Shown piece by piece: positions 15,852 to 24,405 of a stretch of DNA of 36,651 nt. The notes below the pieces were generated by a model. The model was given only the letters and a program-made list of their open reading frames with translations. It did not search any database and was not told where the DNA came from. The stretch's first letter is position 1. Each line of letters starts with the position of its first letter. Position numbers and translations under genes: made by a program. The DNA comes from Thaumasiovibrio sp043421945 (GTDB taxonomy: Bacteria; Pseudomonadota; Gammaproteobacteria; Enterobacterales; Vibrionaceae). The stretch lies in the NCBI GenBank assembly GCA_043421945.1, contig JBHOGO010000044.1, positions 1 to 36,651 of the forward strand, read 5' to 3'.

Positions 15852-17372
15852 ATGAAGGCTCCTGTCATTGTATGGCTAAGACGTGATTTACGCGTAACGG
15901 ATAATACTGCACTCGATCATGCGATTTCGACGCAGCAACCAGTGATTGCACTGTTTATCGAAACGCCACATCAGTGGCAACAGCATCATGCTTCGCCGAT
16001 CCAGATTGATTTTATTGAGCGTCGATTACACGAAGTAAAATCAGAGTTAGACGCCATGGGCATTCCATTATTGTTTGAGCGTTGTGATAGCTTTAAAGAG
16101 GTGCCTGCGACAATCATGGCGGTCATTGAGGCATGCCACGCGCAACAGCTTTTTTTCAATAAAGAATATGAGGTCAATGAGTGTGAACGTGACAGGCATG
16201 TCGACCAGAGACTGAAAGCATCTGGTATCGCGACAAGTACATTTGATGATACCTGTATTTTAACACCGGGCTCGGTGCTGAATGGGCACGGTGAAATGTA
16301 CAAAGTGTTTACTCCCTTTCGTAAAGCATGGCTGCGGTTACTGAAGGAGCAAAGTGAATATGGGGCAGGTTCATACTTGGCGCATACAGACACTGAGTCA
16401 GAAAATAACTCAGCGAAAAAAGTGTCTAAAGTAGATGTCCGAGCGACGCTTCCGGTGGGTGTTGGTATCTCTGAGCTGTGCTTTGTTTCTGAAAAAAGAG
16501 ACAGCTCAGCGTATCCCGTAAAGAGTCACGAGCTTTCCACCATTCTTTCGCGCTTTGTCGAGCAAAAATCGTCTCAATATCATCTAGATAGGGACTTTCC
16601 AGCGGTTGATGGTACGAGCCAGTTATCCCCGTATCTTGCGATTGGCGCGATATCTGCTCGTCAATGTTTATCAGCATTAAAGATGTTCAACCCTGAATGC
16701 GATGAGCAAGCTAAAAATGGCGCTTTCGTTTGGTTAAGTGAAGTGATTTGGCGTGAATTCTATAAACACCTTTTGGCGGCCTATCCACGGTTGAGTCAGC
16801 ATGAGCCCTTTATCGCTTGGAGTCGTGAAGTGAAGTGGGAGGGGGGCTCAACCGCGTTGGAAGCATGGAAGCATGGGAAAACGGGTTACCCGATTGTTGA
16901 TGCGGCGATGCGGCAGCTAAACCATACTGGTTGGATGCATAATCGGTTAAGAATGATCGTGGCAAGTTTCCTTACCAAGGATTTATTGATTGATTGGCGA
17001 AAAGGAGAAGAGTATTTCATTTCGATGCTGATTGATGGTGATTTGTCGGCCAACAATGGAGGGTGGCAATGGGCCGCTTCAACGGGAACCGATGCACAAC
17101 CTTACTTTCGAATTTTTAATCCAACCATTCAAGGTCAGCGCTTTGACCCTGACGGTGCCTTTATTCGCCAATGGCTACCCGAACTTGCCTCTTGTCCTGA
17201 AGCGCTTATTCATGAGCCCGCGTTATGGTCAGGCTTTGCAGAATGTGGGTATCCGTTACCAATAGTGAATCACAAAGAGGCACGCACTATCGCGATGGAA
17301 CGTTTTCGTACTGCCAAGGCGAATTATGAGGCAGCGACAGATCTTCGAAATAACACGCTTTCTACACTGTGA
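15852..17372 (+). CDS. phrB: Deoxyribodipyrimidine photolyase (class I CPD photolyase)
   Basis: This flavoenzyme splits cyclobutane pyrimidine dimers with light. The 506-residue protein has an N-terminal antenna domain (VIVWLRRDLRVTDNTALDHA) and a C-terminal FAD domain. The FAD domain shows the family signatures WREFYKHLL, TGYPIVDAAMRQLNHTGWMH, NRLRMIVASFLTKDLL and NNGGWQWAASTGTDAQPYFR. It is a little longer than E. coli PhrB (472). The start at 15852 has AGGAAGGA seven bases upstream and gives the usual family beginning, so the earlier ATG at 15801 is rejected. The gene follows the MerR gene in the same direction and is likely in the light/UV-regulated unit. The 174-bp gap could also hold its own promoter. 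Confidence 0.92.
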   Translation: MKAPVIVWLRRDLRVTDNTALDHAISTQQPVIALFIETPHQWQQHHASPIQIDFIERRLHEVKSELDAMGIPLLFERCDSFKEVPATIMAVIEACHAQQLFFNKEYEVNECERDRHVDQRLKASGIATSTFDDTCILTPGSVLNGHGEMYKVFTPFRKAWLRLLKEQSEYGAGSYLAHTDTESENNSAKKVSKVDVRATLPVGVGISELCFVSEKRDSSAYPVKSHELSTILSRFVEQKSSQYHLDRDFPAVDGTSQLSPYLAIGAISARQCLSALKMFNPECDEQAKNGAFVWLSEVIWREFYKHLLAAYPRLSQHEPFIAWSREVKWEGGSTALEAWKHGKTGYPIVDAAMRQLNHTGWMHNRLRMIVASFLTKDLLIDWRKGEEYFISMLIDGDLSANNGGWQWAASTGTDAQPYFRIFNPTIQGQRFDPDGAFIRQWLPELASCPEALIHEPALWSGFAECGYPLPIVNHKEARTIAMERFRTAKANYEAATDLRNNTLSTL

Positions 17373-17397
17373 TATGTCGCTGGTGATTATCGCTTTG

Positions 17398-18105
17398 CTA
17401 AAGTGAGATGGACTCAATATTGCGCATTTGGCGTAGTACCCACTGCGTGCGTTGACTGACGTAGTGGGTCATTGGTGTTGGTTTTATTTGGTAAGGGTTG
17501 GGCAGTACAACTGCAAGCTGAGCGGATTGTTGTTTCGTCAGCTTGCTAGCGGTAACACCAAAGTAATGTTGGCTAGCAGCTTCAATACCATAGATGCCAG
17601 GACCAAATTCGATGACATTTAGGTAAATCTCCATAATGCGCTCTTTACCCCAGAGAATCTCAATCAAGAAGGCAATATAAAGCTCATAGGCTTTACGTAT
17701 GTAGGTTTGGCTCGGGAATAGGAACACATTTTTAGCGGTTTGTTGTGTTATAGTACTCGCTCCACGTATGCGTGTCGTATCACTTCTTTCCCTGAATACC
17801 TCGAATAAGGCATCGATATCGACACCACGATGGTGAGGGAAGGTCTGATCTTCTGATGCAACGACGGCAAGCTGCATATCATCAGAAATAGAAGAAAGAG
17901 GCACCCATTGATGAATAACCTGCGCTGGGTAATCACTGGGTGGAAAAAGTGTTCGGTGAATCTTCCAACCCCATACAGGCGGAGCGACATATTTAAACAG
18001 TAGAACCAATACAATTGGCGCACCGAGTATGGTCAGCAGTGTATAGCGGATAAATGATTTGAGTTTACGGCTAGCCCATATCCTTGGAAATTTCGCCATA
18101 GCCAA
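17398..18105 (-). CDS. mtgA: Monofunctional biosynthetic peptidoglycan transglycosylase
   Basis: MtgA polymerises lipid II into glycan strands at the outer face of the inner membrane. The 235-residue protein has one N-terminal membrane anchor (residues ~21-42) and a GT51 domain. The catalytic glutamate lies in VVASEDQTFPHHRGVD, followed by RGASTITQQTAKNVF, the second conserved glutamate segment KERIMEIYLNVIEFG, and GIYGIEAASQHYFG. Length is normal for the family. GGGAGA lies nine bases before the ATG; a second ATG two codons in is possible. It is convergent with the photolyase gene, with only 25 bp between stops. Confidence 0.92.
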   Translation of the reverse strand: MAMAKFPRIWASRKLKSFIRYTLLTILGAPIVLVLLFKYVAPPVWGWKIHRTLFPPSDYPAQVIHQWVPLSSISDDMQLAVVASEDQTFPHHRGVDIDALFEVFRERSDTTRIRGASTITQQTAKNVFLFPSQTYIRKAYELYIAFLIEILWGKERIMEIYLNVIEFGPGIYGIEAASQHYFGVTASKLTKQQSAQLAVVLPNPYQIKPTPMTHYVSQRTQWVLRQMRNIESISL

Positions 18106-18297
18106 AATTGTCTCCCGCTAACGTGAGTTTAAGTTAACTTACTCATCTACCCATTCATGCAATGACATCTATCGTCATTAATCAGCATGATCTTTTGATG
18201 ACTATCTCTTTATACAATGAAGAAAACAATGAGTATTTGTGACTGATACCATTATGATAGATATTCTGGTGAAGAACAGGAACACGACAGGAAAAGT

Positions 18298-19884
18298 ATG
18301 ATAAATATCGAAAATTATGAAGGTTTATTGTCCGGATTTCTTTTTGTGATAGCGAATCGTATCGCCTGTACTTTTCATCGTATTAAGATGCGACTGCCCC
18401 TAGTGATACTTGCTTTCACCACGATGGGTACGCTTCTTTCGCCTGCATCTGCACAGAGTACCGCCACTTCGTATGTCGACGATAAACACGCCGTGTCTTC
18501 TTGTGTTGTGCTATTACATGGCTTAGCGCGCAGTGAAAGTGCGATGAAAACGCTGCAATCAGCGTTAAGTGACGAGGGTTACTATGTCGTTAACCAAGGT
18601 TACCCTTCCACCAAGTTTCCTATAGAACAATTAGCGCATGAGGCGATCGATACAGCGCATGAAAACTGTGGTGACCATTCTCCTATTCACTTTGTGACGC
18701 ACTCTATGGGGGGAATACTCGTTAGACACTACTTCTCACAGCACCAATGGCCAGAATTAGGGCGCGTGGTGATGCTTGCTCCACCGAACAAGGGCAGTGA
18801 AGTCGTCGATAATTTAGGTTCTTTAGCCCCTTTTGAATGGATAAATGGCCCAGCAGGGCTAGAGTTAGGTACAAGTGCAACCAGCACACCCAATAGGCTA
18901 GGAAGTGTCGATTTTGAGCTTGGGGTTATTGCAGGCTCTCGAACATTTAACCTGCTGCTTTCTTTGCTATTACCTAACCCCGACGATGGTAAAGTCTCTG
19001 TTGATAAGACAGTGGTGGAGGGAATGGATGCGCATATTGTGATGCCAGTGACTCATACGTTTATGATGAGCAATGATGATGTGATAGAGCAAGTCATTCA
19101 GTACCTAGCATACGGTGAGTTTGATATGGACTCGTCAACGATTAACCCAGATGAACAGATAGGATTTACCGTGGAACCGATTGATTCAAGTAATACAGAA
19201 AAAGGCTCAGCGTTGATTCCCCATATTGTTGTGGAACCAAATGTGGGAGGGGAGCAGGTTGAAGCAACAGCAGCGGTGATTTGGCTCCACGGTTTGGGGG
19301 CAAATGGGCACGACTTTGAACCGGTTATACCAGAGCTAGGGCTACCGAGTGACGCAGCGGTGCGATTTATTTTTCCGCATGCGCCTTCTCGCCCTGTGAC
19401 TATCAATGGTGGCATTGTCATGCCGGCTTGGTTTGACATTATTTCTGCGGGAGAGAATCGGCAGATAAGCACGGATCATTTATTGGATGCGGCTTCAGAA
19501 GTCGCTCGTTTCATTGAGGATCAAATAGAAAAAGGCATCCCGTCAGAACGTATTGTTATTGCTGGATTTTCCCAAGGTGGCGCTGTTGCCTACCATGCCG
19601 CACTCAACTATCCGAAACCACTCGCAGGGCTGATGACGTTGTCGACCTACTTTCTCACCCACGACATCGTTTCTTTCGAACCTGCAAATAGCGATATGCC
19701 AATTTTTATCATGCATGGTGAGAGCGACCCGGTAATATTGCCAGCTTTGGGTGCTAAGGCTCAAGATATATTACGAACTCATGGCTATCCATTTGAATGG
19801 AAAACATACCCTATGGCGCATCAAGTATGTATGCCGCAGCTGGTTGATATCGGACGTTGGTTAACACGCGTGCTTGACCTATAA
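18298..19884 (+). CDS. Tandem fusion of two alpha/beta hydrolases (lipase-like plus carboxylesterase)
   Basis: One 528-residue frame holds two complete serine hydrolases. The first (~65-272) is a lipase/esterase-like domain with LLHGLARSE, nucleophile Ser136 in THSMGG, Asp230 in PDDGKVSV as probable acid, and His253 in VTHTFMM. The second (~322-528) is a carboxylesterase/phospholipase domain of the PF02230 type, with WLHGLGANG, Ser425 in GFSQGG, Asp477 in GESDPV and His508 in MAHQVC. A polar linker of ~50 residues joins them. A signal peptide (MRLPLVILAF…ASAQS) starts at residue 31. The ATG at 18298 has an AGGAAA site, giving an unusually long n-region; the ATG at 18388 is the alternative. 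Both triads are intact, so both domains may work, probably in the periplasm. Confidence 0.85.
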   Translation: MINIENYEGLLSGFLFVIANRIACTFHRIKMRLPLVILAFTTMGTLLSPASAQSTATSYVDDKHAVSSCVVLLHGLARSESAMKTLQSALSDEGYYVVNQGYPSTKFPIEQLAHEAIDTAHENCGDHSPIHFVTHSMGGILVRHYFSQHQWPELGRVVMLAPPNKGSEVVDNLGSLAPFEWINGPAGLELGTSATSTPNRLGSVDFELGVIAGSRTFNLLLSLLLPNPDDGKVSVDKTVVEGMDAHIVMPVTHTFMMSNDDVIEQVIQYLAYGEFDMDSSTINPDEQIGFTVEPIDSSNTEKGSALIPHIVVEPNVGGEQVEATAAVIWLHGLGANGHDFEPVIPELGLPSDAAVRFIFPHAPSRPVTINGGIVMPAWFDIISAGENRQISTDHLLDAASEVARFIEDQIEKGIPSERIVIAGFSQGGAVAYHAALNYPKPLAGLMTLSTYFLTHDIVSFEPANSDMPIFIMHGESDPVILPALGAKAQDILRTHGYPFEWKTYPMAHQVCMPQLVDIGRWLTRVLDL

Positions 19885-19916
19885 GTTTAACTCAACCTTA
19901 ACCTCCCTTTTTCGAT

Positions 19917-19948
19917 ACCACCTTATAGTCAATATAAGGTGGTTTTTT
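19917..19948 (+). terminator. Rho-independent terminator after the double hydrolase gene
   Basis: A perfect 11-bp stem (ACCACCTTATA at 19917-19927, TATAAGGTGGT at 19933-19943) with a five-base loop runs into TTTTTT. Confidence 0.92.
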
Positions 19949-20043
19949 ATGGGCGCAATATTGGTTTTCTTTAGATTTGAATTTCATGCTTAAACAATTA
20001 GTACATTTACTCTTCATCTACTCTCCATAAAGTTGAAACAGCA

Positions 20044-20062
20044 TTGTCATAAATTTCCGCAA
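20044..20062 (+). promoter_or_regulatory. Possible partial Pho box upstream of ugpB
   Basis: TTGTCATAAAT matches the first half and linker of the E. coli Pho-box consensus (CTGTCATAAAT) at 10 of 11 bases. The second half-site is poor. PhoB control is known for ugp in E. coli; here it is only a suggestion. Confidence 0.25.
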
Positions 20063-20066
20063 AGAT

Positions 20067-20114
20067 AGCTTCACCCGAAACAACGATGGCTTCGGGCGAA
20101 AGCAAATATTTTTT
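20067..20114 (+). promoter_or_regulatory. Hairpin in the ugpB leader
   Basis: CCCGAA (20074-20079) and TTCGGG (20091-20096) pair, and flanking GCTTC / GAA(A)GC extend the stem imperfectly. TTTTTT occurs a few bases later (20109-20114), just before the ribosome site. It could be an attenuator-like or stabilising leader structure. Confidence 0.4.
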
Positions 20115-20131
20115 ATCTAAGGGAAATGACG

Positions 20132-21424
20132 ATGAATAAGCTATGGGTCGCAGGTCTTTTGTCAGCTACAGTTTCGACTGGTGCTGTTGCGAAAACAGAG
20201 ATCACTTGGTGGCATGCTATGGGCGGTCAGCTAGGCGAAACGGTTAATCAAATCGCTACTGAGTTCAATGCGTCACAAGAAGATTACCAAATCGTGCCAA
20301 TCTACAAAGGCTCTTATGTAGAAACGCTAACATCTGGTATCGCGGCATTTCGTGCGAATGAAGCACCAAACATTCTTCAGGTTGCCGATGTAGGCTCTGC
20401 AACAATCATCAGTGCACCGGGCGTGGCTAAACCGATTGAAGATATAATGGTTGAGTCAGGTTTCCCGTTTAACTCTCAAGATTATATTGCTGGTGTGCGT
20501 AACTTCTATGCAGACAGCGATGGCAAAATGATCGGCATGCCGTTCAACAGCTCAACACCTGTTCTTTATTTCAACCAAGATGTCCTAGACAAAGTTGGTG
20601 TTGAAGCGCCAAAAACGTATGAAGAGATGGAAGTGGTTGCAGAAAAGCTGAAAGAAGAAGGCTATGCAGCATTCGCTCAATCGTTGACTCCTTGGATTAT
20701 GTTCGAAAACTTCAAGTCTCGTCATAACCTACAGCTATCTGATAACAATAACGGTTTCGACGGTCCATCAACAGAAATTTACTTCAACACTGAAGATATG
20801 CGTATGCACTTCAGCAAGATGAAAGAATGGTCTGATAAAGGTTACTACAAGTACTATGGTAGCGACTGGGACGCAAACCAAGGCCCATTTGAGCGTCAAG
20901 AAGTAGCAATGTGGATGGGGTCATCTGGTTCATTCGGCGGCTTACGTAACCGTGTTGAATTCGACCTAGGTACGACATATTTACCTTACTGGGAATCAGT
21001 AAACAAAGATGCAGGTCGTACCTTCATCGGTGGTGCGGCACTGTTTGCCTTGAATGGTCATAGTGATGATCAAAACAAAGCAGTTGCTTCATTCTTTGAA
21101 TACTTAACTCAGCCTGAAACACAAATGTTCTGGCACAAAACAACAGGTTATGTGCCTGTAACAACGGCAGCATACGAACTGACTGAAGAGTCTGGTTACT
21201 ACAAAGAGTCTCCAGATGCAGAAGTAGGTGTTAAGCAACTGAGCCTACCTGGTGGTGAGTGGAGCCGTGGTTACCGTCTAGGCTTCTACCCACAAATTCA
21301 AGAAGTGATGCATCGTGAATTCGATAACATCTTCGCGGGTCGCTCAAGCGTTGACGAAAGCTTCAAGAAAGTAGAACAAGAAAGTAAGGTTCTTCTAAAC
21401 CGTTTCGCTCGTACGGTTAAATAG
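20132..21424 (+). CDS. ugpB: sn-Glycerol-3-phosphate ABC transporter, periplasmic binding protein
   Basis: UgpB captures glycerol-3-phosphate and glycerophosphodiesters in the periplasm. The 430-residue protein has a signal peptide (cleavage near AVA-KTEITWW). Its text is close to E. coli UgpB throughout: WWHAMGGQLGETVNQIA, IVPIYKGSYVETLTSGIAAF, MPFNSSTPVLYFNQD, NNNGFDG and WHKTTGYVPVT. The start at 20132 is chosen because GGGA stands seven bases before it; the ATG at 20126 is too close to that site. It is first in ugpBAEC and is followed by a strong stem-loop, fitting higher expression than the permease. A related sugar substrate cannot be excluded, but the phosphodiesterase gene downstream supports the G3P reading. 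Confidence 0.9.
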   Translation: MNKLWVAGLLSATVSTGAVAKTEITWWHAMGGQLGETVNQIATEFNASQEDYQIVPIYKGSYVETLTSGIAAFRANEAPNILQVADVGSATIISAPGVAKPIEDIMVESGFPFNSQDYIAGVRNFYADSDGKMIGMPFNSSTPVLYFNQDVLDKVGVEAPKTYEEMEVVAEKLKEEGYAAFAQSLTPWIMFENFKSRHNLQLSDNNNGFDGPSTEIYFNTEDMRMHFSKMKEWSDKGYYKYYGSDWDANQGPFERQEVAMWMGSSGSFGGLRNRVEFDLGTTYLPYWESVNKDAGRTFIGGAALFALNGHSDDQNKAVASFFEYLTQPETQMFWHKTTGYVPVTTAAYELTEESGYYKESPDAEVGVKQLSLPGGEWSRGYRLGFYPQIQEVMHREFDNIFAGRSSVDESFKKVEQESKVLLNRFARTVK

Positions 21425-21437
21425 TTATTCGTTTTCC

Positions 21438-21467
21438 ACTGGCCCCGCACCTGCGGGGCCAGTTTTT
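21438..21467 (+). terminator. Intercistronic stem-loop/terminator between ugpB and ugpA
   Basis: An 11-bp GC-rich perfect stem (ACTGGCCCCGC at 21438-21448, GCGGGGCCAGT at 21453-21463) with an ACCT loop is followed by TTTTT. It probably stops most transcripts after ugpB or protects its 3' end, lowering permease expression. Confidence 0.88.
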
Positions 21468-21485
21468 ATTGATCTAGGAAATACC

Positions 21486-22367
21486 GTGGAACGTCGCCAA
21501 CAGTTTTCTCATTCTGGACTGCCATACCTTTTTTTGGCTCCGCAAATTTTAATTATTGCGGTCTTTTTTATTTTTCCCGCAGCACAAGCACTTTATTTGA
21601 GCTTTAGACTCGAAGACCCATGGGGGCTTTCATCGACATTTGTATGGTTTGAGAACTATCAAATGATCTTTGCCTCTAGTGAATACCTAAAATCGGTGTT
21701 CTTTACGCTGAGTTTCTCAGCTATCGTTGCGTTTTTTTCGTTAGCTATTGCGCTGCTTCTCGCTGTAAAAGCGAACAATATTCTTACCGGTCAGAGTGTT
21801 TATAAAGTAACGCTGACTTGGGTATACGCCGTTGCCCCTGCCGTTGCAGGGATTGCTGGTGGCTTCATCTTTCATCCTCACTTTGGCACGATGACAGCAA
21901 TTTTCGCCAAGCTAGGGTGGGAGTTTAGCTATATTACTGACCCCTTTGATGCCACCGTTGCGCTCATTCTTGTGTCAGTTTGGAAACAAGTGTCTGTGAA
22001 CTTTGTTTACTTTTTAGCTGGGCTACAGTCGATATCTTGGGCGGTGAGAGAAGCGGCATTACTTGATTGTGTCAGTGATACACGTCGCTTTTGGACGATC
22101 ACCTTTCCTTTACTTGCGCCAACAGGCTTTTTCTTACTTGTGATTAATCTGACTTATGCCTTTTTCGATACGTTCGGCATTATCGATACGATGACGAATG
22201 GTGGCCCTGGTGGGATGACGACGTCGCTCGTGTTTAAGGTTTATCGGGATGGCTTTATAGGTGCCGATCTTGGTGGCAGCTCGGCACAATCGGTCGTGTT
22301 GTTATTGTTAGTACTCGTACTGACTTGGATTCAATTTGAAGTCGTTGAAAAACGCGTTCACTATTAA
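21486..22367 (+). CDS. ugpA: sn-Glycerol-3-phosphate ABC transporter permease UgpA
   Basis: This is one of two inner-membrane permease subunits of the Ugp importer. The 293-residue protein has about six hydrophobic helices (first LFLAPQILIIAVFFIFPAAQ). It carries the permease EAA loop, REAALLDCVSDTRRFWTITFPLL, that contacts the ATPase, and the family segment GIIDTMTNGGPGGMT. The start codon is GTG at 21486 with AGGAAA just upstream. It follows ugpB after a strong stem-loop, and ugpE starts 11 bases after its stop. Confidence 0.9.
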   Translation: MERRQQFSHSGLPYLFLAPQILIIAVFFIFPAAQALYLSFRLEDPWGLSSTFVWFENYQMIFASSEYLKSVFFTLSFSAIVAFFSLAIALLLAVKANNILTGQSVYKVTLTWVYAVAPAVAGIAGGFIFHPHFGTMTAIFAKLGWEFSYITDPFDATVALILVSVWKQVSVNFVYFLAGLQSISWAVREAALLDCVSDTRRFWTITFPLLAPTGFFLLVINLTYAFFDTFGIIDTMTNGGPGGMTTSLVFKVYRDGFIGADLGGSSAQSVVLLLLVLVLTWIQFEVVEKRVHY

Positions 22368-22378
22368 GGTCAATAATA

Positions 22379-23221
22379 ATGAAGAGTAATAAATTATCTG
22401 ACCACTTGATTTTGATCCTCGGTGCGTTGTTTATGATTGCACCAATATGGCTCATATTTGCAAGTTCTACCCATAACCCGAACACGATTATTTCTGAAGG
22501 GTTACAGTGGCTACCCGGTGATCAACTCCAGTCAGTCTATAAAGAAGCATGGAGTCATAGCTTAGGCTTCAGTGCTGATGTGAATGCTAAAACGATGATT
22601 ATTAACTCCCTTGTGATGGGGTTTGGTTTTGCGATTGGCAAAATAATCATCTCAATTCTTGCTGCGTATGCATTGGTTTATTTCCGTTTACCCTATGCAA
22701 CAGCATGGTTTTGGCTCATTTTTGTCACGTTGCTTTTACCTCTTGAAGTACGCATCGTACCTTCTTATGAGGTCGTGGCGAAGCTTGGTATGCTTAATAG
22801 CTATACGGGGTTAATACTGCCGTTAATTGCCTCTGCAACAGCGACATTCTTTTTTCGACAATTCTTCAAAACCATCCCAGATGAGTTGTTGGAAGCTGCT
22901 CAATTGGATAACGCGGGGCCAGTACGGTTCTTATTCGATATCCTCATTCCATTGTCTCGCACGATGATGGCTGCCATCTTCATCATTATGTTCGTCGTAG
23001 GTTGGAATCAATACCTATGGCCAATCATGATGACCACCGATGAAAGCTATAACACTATTGTGATGGGCATTAAACAGATCATGGCCAATATATCGGACTC
23101 ATCTTTACCTCGTTATGACTACGCGTTTGCAATGGTTATTTTAGCGATGTTACCGCCAGTGCTTGTTGTCATTGTATTTCAACGTTGGTTTGTAAAAGGC
23201 CTTGTTGAATCAGAGAAATAA
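22379..23221 (+). CDS. ugpE: sn-Glycerol-3-phosphate ABC transporter permease UgpE
   Basis: This is the second permease subunit, 280 residues with about six membrane helices. The EAA motif reads ELLEAAQLDNAGPVRFLFDI, followed by LIPLSRTMMAAIFI and VGWNQYLWPIMMTTDES, all characteristic of UgpE/MalG-type permeases. AAGGT lies eight bases before the ATG. It forms a heterodimeric channel with UgpA. The spacing to ugpA (11 bp) and ugpC (34 bp) shows a tight operon. Confidence 0.9.
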   Translation: MKSNKLSDHLILILGALFMIAPIWLIFASSTHNPNTIISEGLQWLPGDQLQSVYKEAWSHSLGFSADVNAKTMIINSLVMGFGFAIGKIIISILAAYALVYFRLPYATAWFWLIFVTLLLPLEVRIVPSYEVVAKLGMLNSYTGLILPLIASATATFFFRQFFKTIPDELLEAAQLDNAGPVRFLFDILIPLSRTMMAAIFIIMFVVGWNQYLWPIMMTTDESYNTIVMGIKQIMANISDSSLPRYDYAFAMVILAMLPPVLVVIVFQRWFVKGLVESEK

Positions 23222-23255
23222 TGTGCAGTGTTAAGACACTGTATAGGAAAGACAA

Positions 23256-24386
23256 ATGTTAAGAATTGAAAATCTAGTTAAAACCTACGAAAACGGCCAT
23301 CAGGCAGTTAAAGGTATCTCCCTCGATATTAAGCAAGGTGAGTTTATTGTTCTGGTTGGTCCATCTGGTTGTGGTAAGTCGTCCATCTTGCGTTCGATTG
23401 CAGGATTGGAGTCGATCAATAGTGGCGAAATTCACCTGTCAGAGCGTCGTGTAGACAATGAAAAACCAGCACTTCGCGATATTGCGATGGTGTTTCAGAA
23501 CTACGCATTGTATCCGCATATGAGTGTCTACAAAAACTTAGCGTACGGACTGACTAATCGTGGCGTTGATAAAGCCACCATCGATGCAAAGATTAAGCAA
23601 GTAGCGAAAGTGCTTAAGATTGAAGATTATCTTGATCGAAAGCCAGCTAAACTTTCGGGTGGTCAACGTCAACGTGTCGCTATGGGGCGAGCCATTGTTC
23701 GTGATCCGCAGCTTTTTCTTTTTGATGAGCCATTGTCTAACCTTGATGCTTCATTGCGCGCGCATATGCGGTTAGAAATTAAAAAACTTCAACGTGAGCT
23801 GGGGGTGACTAGTGTCTATGTTACCCACGATCAGGTTGAAGCAATGACGCTAGCGGATCGTATTGTTGTTCTTAACCACGGAAAGATCGAACAAATTGGA
23901 ACACCTGCTGAGGTTTATCATCGTCCGGCAAGTCGTTTTGTCGCAAGCTTTATGGGCAGTCCAGCAATGAACTTCTTATCCGCTGAGATAGAAGAGGGTG
24001 AACTTAAACTGGGTGATCTTCGTATCGATATGCCAGAGTACGCGCATGTACCTAACGGTAGAGTTGAACTCGGAATTCGCTCTGAACATGCTTTGCTGGA
24101 AGGCGAGGGGAATGCGCTACCACTACGATTAGATGTTCAAGTCGTGGAGCCTTTAGGACCAAACCAGCTAGTGCACGGTGATCTGCAAGGGCATCGCTTT
24201 ATTGCCGTCACACCTGAGCATGAGTTAGCGGTAGGGCATCAATTGCCGATTTATGTTAATAGACAGAATTTGCATATCTTCGCTGAGGATGGCCATCGCT
24301 ATGAGGGTAAGATTAGTTTGGCACCTTTAACAGATAGCAGCTCGGAGACGGTAAAACAGACCAAAGAAGCAAACGCAGTCCTGTAA
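23256..24386 (+). CDS. ugpC: sn-Glycerol-3-phosphate ABC transporter ATP-binding protein UgpC
   Basis: This is the ATPase that powers the Ugp importer, 376 residues, of the MalK/UgpC class. It has Walker A GPSGCGKSS, a Q-loop in VFQNYALYPHM, the signature LSGGQRQRVAMGRA, Walker B LFLFDEPLSNLD and the switch histidine in VYVTHDQ. The C-terminal part (~235-350) is an OB-like TOBE regulatory domain (ELGIRSEHALL). An AGGAAAG site lies six bases before the ATG. It is the last transport gene of the operon and is followed 19 bp later by the DeoR-type regulator. Confidence 0.92.
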   Translation: MLRIENLVKTYENGHQAVKGISLDIKQGEFIVLVGPSGCGKSSILRSIAGLESINSGEIHLSERRVDNEKPALRDIAMVFQNYALYPHMSVYKNLAYGLTNRGVDKATIDAKIKQVAKVLKIEDYLDRKPAKLSGGQRQRVAMGRAIVRDPQLFLFDEPLSNLDASLRAHMRLEIKKLQRELGVTSVYVTHDQVEAMTLADRIVVLNHGKIEQIGTPAEVYHRPASRFVASFMGSPAMNFLSAEIEEGELKLGDLRIDMPEYAHVPNGRVELGIRSEHALLEGEGNALPLRLDVQVVEPLGPNQLVHGDLQGHRFIAVTPEHELAVGHQLPIYVNRQNLHIFAEDGHRYEGKISLAPLTDSSSETVKQTKEANAVL

Positions 24387-24405
24387 CGCAGGGATAAAGA
24401 TACGC

